Assembly: GCF_030272615.1 (NCBI RefSeq)
Contig: NC_081408.1
Coordinates: forward strand, 308,338,450 to 308,402,449
DNA length: 64,000 nt
Direction of reading: 5' to 3'
From: Cryptomeria japonica
Taxonomy: Eukaryota > Streptophyta > Pinopsida > Cupressales > Cupressaceae
The notes under the pieces were generated by a model that searched no databases, had not been told where the DNA came from, and saw only the letters and a list, made by a program, of their open reading frames with translations. Of this stretch, positions 23,825 to 36,511 are shown piece after piece (the stretch's first letter is position 1; the number at the start of each line of letters is the position of its first letter). Position numbers and translations under genes: made by a program.

Positions 23825-26800
23825 AATGACTTCTCCCCATCTGGGTGTGGCGCCTCTGCTTCGTCTAGTTGTGGCACTCCTCCTGCGCCCACACTCGCTC
23901 TAGTCCCTCCTCCTTTGGGGGCGGGCTTCTCTATGGTCTCAGCTGCCCTTGCTGGCTCTAATTTGTGCGCTGCTCCCTGTGACTCCTCTACTCCTCTGGT
24001 GTGCGTTGCTCCCTGCGACTCCTTTGTTCCTCCAGTGGTCTTGTCGATTGTTGTGAATGGTTCAGGTGCTCCCCACGTGGGTGCTTCCCCTTCGGTGGAT
24101 GGTTTGTGCCCTCCCCCTTCCGTGGATGCCCTTCCGGGGACTATTGTTGCTGTTGACTCTCTTGCTCATGGTGATGGTTCGCAACCGACTGCTACTGATG
24201 TTGTGGGTGCTAAGGTCCCGCCCAGGCCTTCTTTTGCTGGCAAGCGCAACTTTGCTCGTGTGGCCAGATCTACTGCCCAACCCTCCAAGGGGGTTCGTCC
24301 TCTTCCCTGTGCCAAATCCTCCCCCGTGGTGGTTTGTGGGCAAGATGTTGTGGACAACATTGGGTTCTACCAACACTGTGCTTTAGTGTGCAGATTCTCT
24401 GGGCTCTAGCCTTCACTTCTGGACCTCCATCAATGGGTGAGTGACTCTTGGAGGTCTTTGGTAGCTCATAATATTGAGCTTTTTCCTTGTGCTAAAGGCT
24501 TTTTTATTGCTTCTTTTACTTCTTCAGCTGATTGGGATTTGGTTTTGGGCAAGTTGTGATCTTGGGGAGTTCACTCCCTCTCTGTTAAGCCTTGGACAAC
24601 TTCTTTCAACCCTCTCACTGAACCGCTTAATGTGCGTCCAGTTTGGGTTCGCCTTCCGAATCTCCCTCTTCATTTTTGGGAGTTTTCTTGCTATGAGGCT
24701 ATTGGTAACTCTTTAGGCCGTTTCTTAAAGGTTGATGATGCCACGTCTTCCATGGATCACACTACCTTTGCTTGCATCCTAGTTGATATTGACATCTCTT
24801 TGCCTCTCCCGGGAGATGTGGTTCTCATGGTTGGAGATTGGCCTTGCACACAACTATTAGATTTTGAGGGTCTTCCCTTCCGCTGTCGGAAATGTTTCTC
24901 TACGGGCCATCTTGCTGTGGATTGCTCTATTTCACGCCACAAAGGTGCTGCTACTTGGTGGAAGGATGCTACTAATGATCACTTGACCATCTATGCTGCT
25001 GATTCTGATTTGGATGGCTCCTCTCAGGAGGATGACGTACCTTTTACTATTGCTGATGCTGTTGTTGATTCCACCATTTTGGCTCCTCCCATCCTGATGG
25101 ACCCTGTTGCCTCTCACTTGCAGCTCCGCTCTACACCTATTGGTCCTGTTGATGCTTTGTAGCAGCCTACAGTTCTGCAACTGACTCCTGTTCTGCAGCA
25201 ATCGGTTGTTGTCCCGCAGCAACCTTTTATTGGCTTTACTGATGGTTTACATGCGGGATCCTTACCACTTGGTCATTGTAATATCCCTTGCTGATGGTGT
25301 AATGAAATAATGGAGTTTGGGCTCAAGGGATGTTGTCAAACAGTTGGCAAACACGCTGAAACTCACAATTGCTTAATGCAAATGAACAAGATGAATACAA
25401 ACATTGAAATACACAAGGAAAATACTTCAAATCAGACTTTGCTAGATCATTGACATTTCGTCAAATATATGTCATACATACTTCAGACTTACTATTTAAT
25501 AACCAGGTCTGTTACAGTATGTTTCAGACTTAATTTCAGACCTTATTCCTCCTTACAATAGACTGCTTACAATGTCAAAAACATAGCCAACATTGGTTTA
25601 CAAACGAAGCATGACTAGGAATTTTCTGAGTATTAATGGCAGCAAAAATTCACATATATATTATTAAAAACTCATTGTAACAAAGGCCAAAGAGGACCTG
25701 AATGTAGCACCCTGCTGTGTAGATGAGAAACAAGCGATATCGATGGTCTTTGTGCCTCCTTTGTGCCAAAATGAAGCCTTTACCAAAATCGCCCCTGTTG
25801 CTGCAATGGAGGTCTCAAAATTAACAATTTGACAGCTTCTAATTCTTCCCCTTTTCACCAAGAATGATCGCTCACTCCCCTAAATCAAGATGCTAGTGTC
25901 AAGAGCCAAATTCGATACCAATATGGACGCCTAGGAGCAATTTCATGTGTCCCAGCAGTCTGATCAATTTATCTTCAGAATTCAATTTGGGTTTGATTCC
26001 TTCCTTAGAACCCCTTCAAAATACCCCCAAGGGAATCACCCTTTATTGCCAACATTAGTGCCGCCCTCCTTTGTGTGATTGATGCTCCAATGATCGAATA
26101 AATATGGAATCATGGGTTTTGATGGAGACACCCGATGTGTCTCAGATCTGAAAAGAATGTCGAACTCTGATTATATCCCCTTCAATATGCTCCTAGAGAG
26201 TTCGCCTTGCTTCCTTAAACAATCAATGCACACTTGGATGTCAAATAACCAATAGCTGATGTACTTTCCAAGATCATGATTTTTTTCCTAATTGATGGCA
26301 GTCTGAAGATGCTTGCAATTAAGTCTCAAATATGAACAGGTGCTAACAGCTTCTTGAAAGGATAGATGAAATCCTCAAGCATTTACACGATCTTCAACCC
26401 CTTCTCAAAAATCGAACCTAAGCAAAGTTGGCCCTTGGCTACAAATTAAGCTCAAATAGGAAGACTGGAATATCTTCCTCTCAACTGCAAATTTGTCTTC
26501 GAAAGAAGACTTTTCAATTAGGCGATGATGTAGATTCCGTCACGGATCCACTCCCAAGATGAAGAACTACGGTTTCGTCCAGCCCTTCTATCAATCTGCT
26601 AAAGCTTTGCGTCCTCAGAGATTCAACTAATGCAAAGCATCAGACAATTCATCAAATCCATAATCCAAATCTCCAATCATCATACAATGAGGCTCAACCT
26701 CGATATACGTCTCATAAACTTCTAGAGGATTCTAGAAATAATATTATTTCATTTTAGTGACTTTATAATTAATTATTTTATTTTAAGTCACTAATTAATT

Positions 26801-27184
26801 AATTAATTAAATATAAAGTCACCCCTTTTAATTTTTAATTTATTTCATGACTTTGTAAGAAATTAATTAATTAATTTCTCCTTATTTCTCCACTTAGCCA
26901 AAAGGCTAAAACTTCATAAGAGGCTAGAAAAATGGGGACATTACAGTCATTCCCTTGATGACCCTGATGACAGTATCGCCTGGACTGTTGTTTGTCATAG
27001 GCGGAAGGGGAAGTCCTCCCCAGCCCTCCAAGGATCAGGTGTCCTTACCCCTCCTTGAGTTGAGTCTGAGTTGTTGAAGGTTGGACAAGTTTCCTTTGTT
27101 AGACCTTGTCTGTCCCAGGCTTGCTCCGATGTGTTATTTTTTACTGTCTGCAAGCTTTTCTTTTGATAGTCTCTGACTATGTTA
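23825..27184 (+). pseudogene. LINE ORF1 (DUF4283 + zinc knuckle) split by a solo LTR
   Basis: One frame opens after TGA at 23822 and runs, apart from stops at 24407 (TAG), about 24557 (TGA) and 25160 (TAG), to the insertion at 25277. It resumes in frame at 26951. The N-terminal part is Pro/Ser/Val rich. The DUF4283 core reads LHQWVSDSW, FPCAKGFFIASF, VKPWTTSFNP, WVRLPNLPLHFW. The zinc knuckle CRKCFSTGHLAVDC (C-x2-C-x4-H-x4-C) is intact. After the insertion it reads SLDDPDDSIAWTVVCHRRKGK, an ORF1 C-terminus like that of the copy at 9943. No ATG was identified. No ORF2 is present. This copy is GC-richer than its surroundings and better preserved than the first. Confidence 0.8.
25277..26945. mobile_element. 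Solo LTR inserted in LINE ORF1
   Basis: 1669 bp with ends TGTAATATCCC and GGGGACATTACA, inverted matches of about 11 bp. It is flanked by a perfect 5-bp target duplication GTCAT (25272-25276 and 26946-26950). Removing it and one GTCAT restores the LINE frame exactly (LGH joined to SLDD). TG...CA ends, a 5-bp duplication and the absence of coding sequence identify a solo LTR left by recombination between the two LTRs of a former element. Orientation is uncertain; the TGTAATGTCCCC end suggests minus. Confidence 0.85.
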
Positions 27185-27239
27185 AGGGTCAGCGCCCTAG
27201 TTAACGCTGCTTTTTTAATCAAGAACAATAATCATTGAA

Positions 27240-28544
27240 AGACTTCAAGTAATGATTATTCCAAAAGATATGACCTTTAGGAATATAAAGGTATAAACAG
27301 AGTTTCAAATATCAATTCAAGTGGGGGGTTCATACGGATTGGGTATAAATTGGTTGCTTATACTTATAGATGATAGCGAGGAAGAATACCATCATCGTTA
27401 TGTATAAAGATTATTTTATTATGACTCTAGTTGAGCAGCAGCACTGTCCAACATTGAGATATATATATATCAAGTATACAGATCTGAAAAAAGTTATCAA
27501 GATAAGTCTTATCCTTTGAACTATTCCTAAAACTTTAAGTTAAATATCATAATAAACTGTTTTCAGTTTGGGTAAATTTTGTATTACAGTCCTCACCTTA
27601 AATTGGAATTGTTGTTTCAGGATAAAATAAAGGAAATTCCCAAAAGGGGACATTACACAACAGTAGCTGTAGTTTGTGCTTTGAGTTTTGAGGTTCTTTT
27701 TGGAAAAATTGTAATTTTGTAGTAGTTTCTGGAATTTACAGCATATACATTTTTATTCACTGACATTTTGAGTTAAACACAGGTCTCTTCATCAGAGTTA
27801 TAGAGCCTTCACTCATCAGCCCAACGGTATGTGACTCAAAAAATGTTGGCAAATAGAACAGTAAATGCAGTCAATTCCAGCAAATTTCTACAGATATGTG
27901 CTTTGCCATCTCCAATCTGCCAACAAATAAACCACCTCTACCCTGACTGTTGTTAAATCACAAATCCTTCACAAAGAGGTCATTTATCTTATGAAACACC
28001 CTGTTGTAAGAAATTAACAGATCTTTTACAGGTTTACCATCAGACCCTCCAACTGTGTGTTCTTGCATGTGATTCTTCAATATTCTTACAGTAATCTCAC
28101 TCTTGCTTAAGCTGGTTTGCCTAACAACTACAGATATTCTCATGTATTGGCTTTCTCTAAGTGTGAAGGACATCCATTTATAGTCATTGACTTAGAGATT
28201 CCAACTATCATCCTCATACTCTCTTCCTCACTTTCAGATTCAAGTTATTATTGCCTGTCTGATTTGGTAATTTCTTATGCTGCAGCAAGCATGGCACCAA
28301 TTGAAAGCCTTAATATATATTTATTTACTCTTGTCTAAGACTATTCTATCAATTAAATGATACATCTACTGAAATCGCACTCCATGACATAACATCAAAA
28401 TTAAATATATATAAAATGCAATTATGAATATTACATGGGGTTGTTTCAACCAAAGTAATTACCTCGTTTGAAAATACTTGAATAAGTTAGTACTCATTAT
28501 ATTGCAATTGTGCTTTTTTAAACAAAATAAAGGGTCTCATTTAC
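27240..28544. other. No recognised gene
   Basis: AT-rich sequence. At 27646-27657 GGGGACATTACA repeats the right terminus of the solo LTR at 25277-26945, but no matching start or duplication was found. Open frames here are short and without motifs. Confidence 0.4.
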
Positions 28545-28552
28545 AAAAAAAC

Positions 28553-29041
28553 CTAAGTTACCAGGTTCATCCATATTGGCCTCCTGACACGAACCGGGTC
28601 TGTGCAAGTCCAGGTCCAGGTTCGCGCTGGGTTTGCCCGGGTCCGGCCAGGGTTCACCCCAGGGACCCTGGATTCATTGTACGTTCTTGGCGAACACACA
28701 GCGAACCCAAGGTACCTGGGGTGAACCCTGGCCGGACCCAGGCGTGGACCCGGGCAAACCCAAGTGTGGGGCTGGGTCAAGTCACCATAAAGTGACTTTA
28801 AATATTAAAAAATTAAATTTTTTTTGCCTTTTTTGACCAAAAAACCCTAATCCACCCCTTGCTAAATACATTTGAGACCCAAAACTTCATTTGCTCATCT
28901 ATTCTCTCTCACTAAATATTATATATATACAGACGGACAAACCCAACCCACAAACCCAAAAGGCAAAAAAAGAAAATTCCCGAACACACGAACTGGGTTC
29001 ACGTCGTCAAACCCGCTCCCGAACCCGAACCAGTAACTTAG
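28553..29041. mobile_element. hAT-like non-autonomous element
   Basis: 489 bp with terminal inverted repeats CTAAGTTACCAGGTTC and GAACCAGTAACTTAG, flanked by an 8-bp duplication AAAAAAAC (28545-28552 and 29042-29049). The 8-bp duplication and short imperfect inverted repeats point to the hAT superfamily. The subterminal parts are rich in CCGGGT, GAACC and GGGTT words, and a 23-bp inverted repeat forms a large foldback inside. It has no transposase. The A-rich duplication is low complexity, which weakens it a little. Confidence 0.75.
28641..28737. repeat. 23-bp perfect inverted repeat (foldback)
   Basis: 28641-28663 starts GTCCGGCCAGGG and its exact reverse complement is 28715-28737, leaving a 51-base loop. 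The outer GTTTGCCCGG and CCGGGCAAAC continue the pairing after a 9-base offset. It lies within the hAT-like element. Confidence 0.9.
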
Positions 29042-29049
29042 AAAAAAAC

Positions 29050-32000
29050 ATAAAGGAAATAATACAACAAAAAAATAATCTATGCCATAGCTAATTTATT
29101 AAAGTGACTTCATTTTCTGATCTCTTAGAAATCCAACTTATCCATCACAAACTCCTAAAGAGTACCAAAGGTGTGAAAAGCTCTACAAACATCCCCTTCA
29201 TGAGAATAAGTCCTACGAACACTTCCATATATAACTCGGACTATTATCCTGTTAACATACATTGAACAACCACAAACATTGGTTTTTCAACTTTGGCTTC
29301 AATTTTGATAAAGTCCTATGCATTTGAGAAACTATATTAATGGTATAAACACAAACAAATATACGAAGTGAACTTGTGTTATGAGAACAGTAATACAAAA
29401 GAAGATCTAAACATCCTTATATTAAATCAGATGAAAATTGAGCTTTCCGCCTCTTAGCATCAAGCATATCAGTAAATTATCATCCATAATAAGGTATTGG
29501 TTGGGAGTTCCTTTGATTAAACTTTGTACTTTATTAGTAGACTATCATCCATAATTGCTGTTCTAGCATACTGTCACCTTGTCCTTCAAGATATCTCCAC
29601 TTGACTGTGACTTTTGACCTCTTTTTTGGATTTCTTTTTACCTCTTTGGCCTTAATCACCTCTTGGCTAATCCTTTTGTCCTCACTGCTGTAGCAAAGCA
29701 TTTTAGTTGTCTTCTCACTGATCTTGCACAAAATCTTCCAAACCATAGCCATCCCTTACCATCTTGCCCTTCTTCATGACTTCAAAAACCCTTATCACGT
29801 TGGCCTTTCCATTGTCAAATATCTCTGTCCAATACTTGGCAAGCATCATGAACAAAGCTTTTGTCATTTCCTTATATTTAGTCTATGATTCCTTGCTCAC
29901 TGTCATAAGGAACTACTAAATTAGTGTCATAAGTTTATAACACTTATCTTGATCTTTCCATATTGTTGTCATGCATTATTGGACTTTCCATTTTTTAGAA
30001 TCATGTGATTTCTTGACACTCAAGGTTCAAAGGCTTGTGTTTTTTCATGGCTTCATACTATGTCTACCCCTTATGCATTAACCATTCATTATGAATAGGT
30101 TAGATGCCACAGCTGTCTTTTACTTTGGACTAACTTCCTTGTCAAATGCTGCCTCTATTCTTTTTAAAAGGAAGGATGCCCTTAATGGAACAGTCACCAC
30201 TTTTCATGACTATATACTAACATTGGAATTGACCTTCACCCCATTCACTACGAAAGTCTTTATCTCTTTCACCCACTGTGCATTGTCATCATGTTATTGA
30301 AATATATATACCACTTGACATATAAGGTTTATTCCTCTTTCTTGCTTTTCATGAAACCTGCCAGCTTGTTGCCCTCTACTCGCAAATCCTCTGCTCTTTC
30401 CACAAGGTTAACTTCTCTCCCCTTTTGGCTTTTGCTTTCCTCTTTTTAGCCCTTTACAAGAATTGGCTATTTAGTTTTTGTGAGTCAATTACAGAAAATA
30501 TACCATTGAATGCTAATAATAAGTTGGTACAGATTGCACGTAATGCATATCGTGAAAGACAATCGATGCACATAAAATACTAAGGGCAGAAAAATGTCAA
30601 GGATGCAAAGCCGAAAAAACTGATAAAGGAAAAAGTCATGGAGAGAGCACCCATGTGATTGCTAAGCAAGTGTTAGATGCCTGAAGGGTAACAGATGAAA
30701 AGCTCCTGAAGTGGATTAGTTCCACTCTAATAAGAGCTCTTACGAATAAGAAGATGGGGATGTCCCTGGGGCTGGGACCCTATTACTTACACTATTGTGA
30801 ACCCAGAACAGTCCAAGCCCAAGATTAGCATTCTAAAGGTTGCACACATTATTGGTGCCCACGCAGTCTGGCTGATTTCAGGCACAACTCTTGTTCTGCG
30901 TGATAATAATTAATATATCGTGAATGGAGTGAAGCTGATGTTCTATATGGGAAAGATATGGAACCTCCACAAAGTGATGTCATTGTAATCATTCCATAAC
31001 AACTTAATAAAGGAAATGTGTGAGAAAGTAGGTTTGGACATTCCCAAGTAGTTTCCTCCAGTTTTTGATCCCTTCGATTAAAGATAGAAACAAGATAAAA
31101 GATACAGATGGCTTTAACAACCTTTCTCCTTAACCCGCTTTTTAAAGCACTGCATGTATGGTGTTTCCAGCAGGCCTACTATCATCTTAGTTTGACAGAT
31201 GTTGATATCAGACCTTTCATGCATGCTGCCTGATGCTTTCTAGTCTATTTATATTTGCCTCCTTAAGCATAATAATGCTATCAGCTGATATTTCATATTT
31301 GGACATTTTGCTATATGCACTTTTCAGAAGAATTAAAAGCTTCAGTATAAAAAGGGTGTCAGTACAGAACTTTTGAACACTCATTCTATATCTGAAATAA
31401 ACCACGGAATCAATTACAAATCAATATTTACGAAAAATAACAACTTGAGTTATCCTTCCATGCAACAAGATCATCATTCTATCTAAAACTGAAAGCGGTG
31501 CAAGTGGGAAAGATGAATGCAAACACATTTTCACATTTTCCTTTATAATCATTTTTTTTTCCAAAAAGTAAAATCAAGAGTCAATACTTGATTCAAATAT
31601 CAAAACCGTCAACATTCAATTCCCAAAGTGGTATCTACCGCATAGCCTTCATAGCTCCACGTGACAATTCTGATACTGAAAACAGCTGTAATATAATTCA
31701 GTTACTCTGATATACGAATCAATCTTTCCAAAACCGAAAAAAAAAGGAAAAAGGTGGCTGTTTCCCAATAACAATGATGGATATCTTTTAAGGTAAAACA
31801 AAATGGCATATGTCCCAACTAGCCCAGACACAAGCAACCCTGGGCATAGTTTCTACTTCATAAACAAAGAAAGCATCCATAAGAATTCAATCTCTTAATC
31901 GCACACTGATGCAAGCCTCTTTACTGGATGAATTAAGCCCTTGGAATAAATATGGACTGATCACAAAGTTCAAATATACTTGTATGTTAAAGCTTTTGAG

Positions 32001-32332
32001 AGAGCCTGACTAAAAAGATAATAATCCTAGGCAAATAGATACCCCTATTCAACTATTGCACTACATAAGAATTGAGATTGTGATATCAAGAGTTAAACAA
32101 AAAATCAAAAAAATTAAGAATGATGATTGTATAGTTATGTAATCCAAATTCAAAAAACTCTTCTTTTGAAATTTCCTAGCATATATGTACAATTTGATGT
32201 ATGCCTTAAATTACCAAGGTGGATGATCAAGCTGCAGCTCCGCTAAGACATTTAAACATATTGAATAATGCATCTCAGATATGAGAGGAAAGAAGCTCCA
32301 GACTCTATGTAGGATTTAACTAAAGTTACTAA
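29050..32332. other. No recognised gene
   Basis: Mixed AT-rich sequence. Short open frames (for example 29534-29752 minus, Lys-rich) carry no family signature. I cannot separate old repeat from possible untranslated or intronic host DNA. Confidence 0.4.
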
Positions 32333-32340
32333 ACTATTAT

Positions 32341-33062
32341 CATGAGTTACCAGTTCAACTACGGGTGCGGGTATGGGTATCAAACCCCATACAATGGTAC
32401 TGCAAAATGTGTGTATTAAAAAAATTAAAATTTTATAATATAAAACAATGATACGCATAATAGCCAAAAATAAAAATATTTAAATAACTCATAATTTGCA
32501 AAAATGAAAAGTTCATAATTCAATGATTTGTCAAATGTCAATACACTAAGAAAATTACAATTAATATTTAATGATCTTCATATTGATCTTCATCAAAAGC
32601 ATCAAAGTCTAACATTTAGTTCAATTTCACTTGAACCACAATGAGTTACAATGCCACTTCCACTAGCCATGTACTGTACAAGCTGCCTCATCTAAAGATA
32701 TTTTCTGACAAGTTGTGCAACAACAACGTTGAAGTCAACAAACTCGAGCATTACCCCTCATTCTAATCAGGTTTCTTAAAACCTTTAAAACGACACAAAC
32801 CTTCATGACACGTCACTTTTCACAGTTTTATCACTTAGGGCAAAATTATGTAAACAGGCCTTTTTTTGGTGTATAAAAATGTTTAAAAAAATAACTCTTT
32901 TTCTGTTTTTTTTGTTTTGTACAGCCCTTGGGGTTCCTCTGTGGGAACGCAGGGTGCCCAAGAGGGACCCTGGGTGAACCCAGTGGGGAACCCAAACCAG
33001 ACCCGAACCTGAACCATATTCACACGGGTACCCAGGGGCCTTTAGAGGAACCTGGTAACTTG
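32341..33062. mobile_element. Second hAT-like non-autonomous element
   Basis: 722 bp with ends CATGAGTTACCAGTTC and GAACCTGGTAACTTG. These match the terminal repeats of the element at 28553 (core AGTTACCAGGTTC). Flanks are ACTATTAT (32333-32340) and GCTATTAT (33063-33070), an 8-bp duplication with one mismatch. Subterminal parts show ACGGGTGCGGGTATGGGTA on the left and CAGGGACCC-like, GAACCC and GGGTACCC words on the right. No transposase is encoded. It belongs to the same family as the first but differs in its interior. Confidence 0.65.
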
Positions 33063-33833
33063 GCTATTATTCTGTGAGAGGCTCTAAAAGCGTTAAAATG
33101 TCGCCTACAAGGAACATTCAATTCAACAAAAATTAAGGTTTTCTAGAACAGCACACTGAAACTGCAGATATTCTAAAAATATATGAATTAAGGCTTTCCA
33201 GAACAATACCTTTGAGAGTTTTCAAACAAAATGCACCCTGGCTGTCTCCAACAGCAACATATAATGCAGCACTATATCTGATTGTTGAATCATGTGATGT
33301 ACATGCAATGACTTATCTCGGAGAGAATTCCTGGATTTTCCATAGGCAGCTCAGGCTTGCTTGATTTCCTGCAGCTGGTTTTAACACTTTATAATAAGCC
33401 CTTGATAGCTTGATAAATCCAATGTATTGTAAAGATGCTGTTTATGTATTGAGGCAAAATTATCGCAACTGTGCAAATAAATACACCAAAGTAAGAATTT
33501 TTTTAAAATACATCAATTTGTTTGATTCATCTGCTCAGACGGTAATCAGCCTTTTTCATGAGAGGCATCCTCTAGAAGTAAAAGATAAGAATTGAAGAAG
33601 AAAGGATTGGCACTTATCATGTTCCTCAATCAAAGTGGAATTAAGGTAATATCATCTGCCACTTGATACGATTAATGTACACACCCTCTATAAAGGATAT
33701 CAACTTGTGGAGAAATGATGAATTCAATTATGTGAATAATTTGATCAGCAGCAGAAAGCCCTTTCTTTTGAAAAATAATTAATCAGGCCATGAAAAAGAA
33801 GGATAGCACATCATTGTTTCTTTAACTTCATTG

Positions 33834-35480
33834 CTAATACTCTATGCTCCTCATTTTTTCTGAAAGGGCATGAATGGACTGATGCTTCTGTGCAACTTCT
33901 AGCAAAACTCTGACCCTCTTGTAAGCGAAGGAACTGGGCTTGTGTCCTTTTTCAATAGTCTCATAGAAGCACTTTTCTGCTTCATTTAACTTGCCATTAT
34001 CACAAAGTACATCTATCAATACATCTAAAACCAGAGAATAAGAACCAAAGCCCTTCTCAATCATATCATCCCATAACTGAAAGGCTCTGTTCAGTTCCTC
34101 GTGGCGGCAAAGCAGCCTCATAAGTAAAATACATGTTTGGGTGCAGGGAAAGCACCGAGTCTCAAGCATTTTCTTGTAAACATCCCACCCTTCTTCCCAA
34201 TATTTTGACCTGTAATAATAACGAATAAATATATTGTATGTATTGGAATTGGGATCGATACCTTCACTCACCATCTCATCAAGCACTTGGTATGCGTCGC
34301 GTACCCTCTGTCCCATACAAAAATTCCTTATAACTGCATTGTAGGCTGCTGCATCAGGGGAATAACCGTGCTTTCTCATCTCGGCAAGCATCTTACGAGC
34401 TCGATCATTCTGGCGAATCAATCCAAGCCCACCAATTAAAATTGTGTAAGTCTTCAAATCAGGTTGACACCCATTGTGTTTCATTTCCTCCACAATATTT
34501 AGAACCTTCGTCATTCCCCTGTCTCGGTAAAGTGCATCCCTGTCTTTGCAAAGAGCATGAAGCAGGCTATTATAGGTGACGATATCCGGTTCCTGGTCTA
34601 GTTGCAACATCTCATTATAGAAATTTAGGGCTCCTTCAGCTGTTTGCCAACCAGACAAGAGTATATTGAAACTGTGGGTATTGGGCTTGAACTTCTTTTT
34701 CAGTTGATGGTAAACAATACGGGCGTCCTTCATGTTCCTCTCCTGGCACAATGCTCTCAGGAGGGCATTGAAAACAGTAACATCTAGTACACCAATGTAA
34801 TCCTCGAGCCTTTCAAATGCTTCAAGGGTTTCCCTGAGGGAACAAACCTTGGAAAACCTAGCCAAAATTATTTGCATTGTTTTATGAGTGATTAGTTTTG
34901 GATCGTTACCATGCATTTCCTCTAACAATTCCCACACTATATCAAATTTTCTCATTCTTGCAACAATAAACAACATTTGATTGTATGCTTCAGAAGTGTG
35001 AGAAAAGTGGTGCTGACGACCCACCCAATAGAAAAACTCCATAGCCTTGAATCCATTTCCATTGCTGAATCGCACCCTTTTCAGCACATTTTCTACTAAT
35101 ATGCTTGTAAAGACTACACCAGAATTTAGCAAGGAATGAGCAATGTTGTGTTCAGCGGAGCGCCTGTTAATAATTCTGTATATGGTTTCTACATCCTGCC
35201 CCTGATCACCTTCTCCTATTAACTGTTCTGAGATGGGGTTTTGTGGTTCAGAAAAACCTACCATTGAAAAGCTTTCGTGAGTTGTTTTGTTTTGTGGGTA
35301 ATAATCCTTTACTTTGTAAGCTACTGCTGTGCTAAAAGTACAATTGTTGGGAGGCGTAAAAAATGTATAATGTTTAAAATGACAGATATATGTCTTAACA
35401 GACCTACTTATTGTCCACTGATGGTGTCTGTGTATACCTCTCAATGTCATATTCTCTGCCAAGCTGAACAAAAGCTTCAT
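33834..35480 (-). CDS. Pentatricopeptide-repeat (PPR) protein, P class
   Basis: Intact, intronless 548-residue protein. PPR proteins are helical-repeat RNA-binding factors that act on organelle transcripts. The ATG at 35480 was chosen (MKLLFSLAEN...) because the codon 12 bases upstream is TTG. About ten 35-residue repeats run from residue 163 to the end. Clear ones are 233-266 (TVFNALLRALC), 299-341 (VTYNSLLHALC, ending GCQPD), 342-376 (KTYTILIGGLG), 377-411 (AAYNAVIRNFC, ending GIDPN), 412-446 (NTYNIFIRYYY) and 482-516 (LDVLIDVLC). Residues 1-60 are rich in Arg, Lys, Ser and Thr with few acidic residues, consistent with a mitochondrial or plastid targeting peptide (inference). No E, E+ or DYW domain follows, so it is P class. 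It resembles mitochondrial PPR proteins such as Arabidopsis At1g73400 by general layout; that match is from memory. It is the only clear host gene here. Confidence 0.93.
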   Translation of the reverse strand: MKLLFSLAENMTLRGIHRHHQWTISRSVKTYICHFKHYTFFTPPNNCTFSTAVAYKVKDYYPQNKTTHESFSMVGFSEPQNPISEQLIGEGDQGQDVETIYRIINRRSAEHNIAHSLLNSGVVFTSILVENVLKRVRFSNGNGFKAMEFFYWVGRQHHFSHTSEAYNQMLFIVARMRKFDIVWELLEEMHGNDPKLITHKTMQIILARFSKVCSLRETLEAFERLEDYIGVLDVTVFNALLRALCQERNMKDARIVYHQLKKKFKPNTHSFNILLSGWQTAEGALNFYNEMLQLDQEPDIVTYNSLLHALCKDRDALYRDRGMTKVLNIVEEMKHNGCQPDLKTYTILIGGLGLIRQNDRARKMLAEMRKHGYSPDAAAYNAVIRNFCMGQRVRDAYQVLDEMVSEGIDPNSNTYNIFIRYYYRSKYWEEGWDVYKKMLETRCFPCTQTCILLMRLLCRHEELNRAFQLWDDMIEKGFGSYSLVLDVLIDVLCDNGKLNEAEKCFYETIEKGHKPSSFAYKRVRVLLEVAQKHQSIHALSEKMRSIEY

Positions 35481-35489
35481 CTTCTTCTC

Positions 35490-36470
35490 CAATCTGATTA
35501 GCCCTGTTGATCATCGAGAATGCACCCACCTTCACTGGCACAAAAAATATTTGGAAACATGGAAACAGATAGATGAGTGTAAGACGTGAATCTGCTGAGA
35601 AAACCAGACCTCGTCAGTTGATTTTTTCTAATACATTTTATAAATGGTATAATTGTAAGGGAATAAAATACCTTCTCTATAAATCTTTGGCTAATTTAAA
35701 TGAATTTAAACAATATGTAATTAACATAGACTTAATTAAGTAGCACTTAGGGTGGATAAATGAATAAAGAATGTGATTGGTAAATAGGATGATAGATATA
35801 TTTAGTTTGGGAATAATAATGAAGAATTAATGTTGATGTTGGATAGAATGTAATCGTCAAAGTAGAGAAAATTGATGTTCATGATTTGATATAGGTATCG
35901 GGTTGAGTATGATTAGAATTCTTTGTAGACCATATCTAAGTCTCTCATGATTGAATCTATGTGTTGTAAGAATGAACTTTGATTTATGGGAATGATCTTA
36001 CAAAAAGTTGTAGCATATAATTATTTACCTTCACCTTCCTTATATCTAAAATGGTCAAGGTGAAGTTTACAAATGTAATGCCTATTGTATTTGCAATCTA
36101 CCATTGGTTTATTTTGATCAAATATTGACTTTGTGTATGATACACTTGGATTGTGTCTATGTATTATTGTGTGTTGGCATCCATGTGGTACACCCTGCTT
36201 ACAGTTATATTCTTTTGATCGTATAAATGTCACTATTGGTGTTGATAGTTGGTTATACATGTAGATTAATGATGATCATATATACATGATGATTATATGA
36301 TGTTATATGATTATATTTGGATTATAATTATGAAGGTACTTGATTATGTTGATGATGATATCATTACATGATGATGCATTGATTATGTATTATTGATTTG
36401 AAAATATATTATGTTACTGATCATGTTATTATGTGACCCCAGTTGGGAAACAGTTATTTATGTGTTATGG

Positions 36471-36511
<41 letters not shown>

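Noticed and set aside
24057-24386. Open frames overlapping the LINE ORF1 on both strands
   Set aside because: They are shadows of the GC-rich ORF1 N-terminal region; only the frame leading into DUF4283 and the zinc knuckle has a family match.
27646-27657. GGGGACATTACA as the end of a second solo LTR
   Set aside because: No matching TGTAAT start or 5-bp duplication could be located.
28478-28836. Open frames rich in Pro, Arg and Gly
   Set aside because: They lie across the foldback of the hAT-like element and arise from its GGGTT/CCGGG repeats; no protein family is recognisable.
35478-35492. PPR start at 35492 giving four extra residues
   Set aside because: The codon there is TTG; the first ATG in frame is at 35480.
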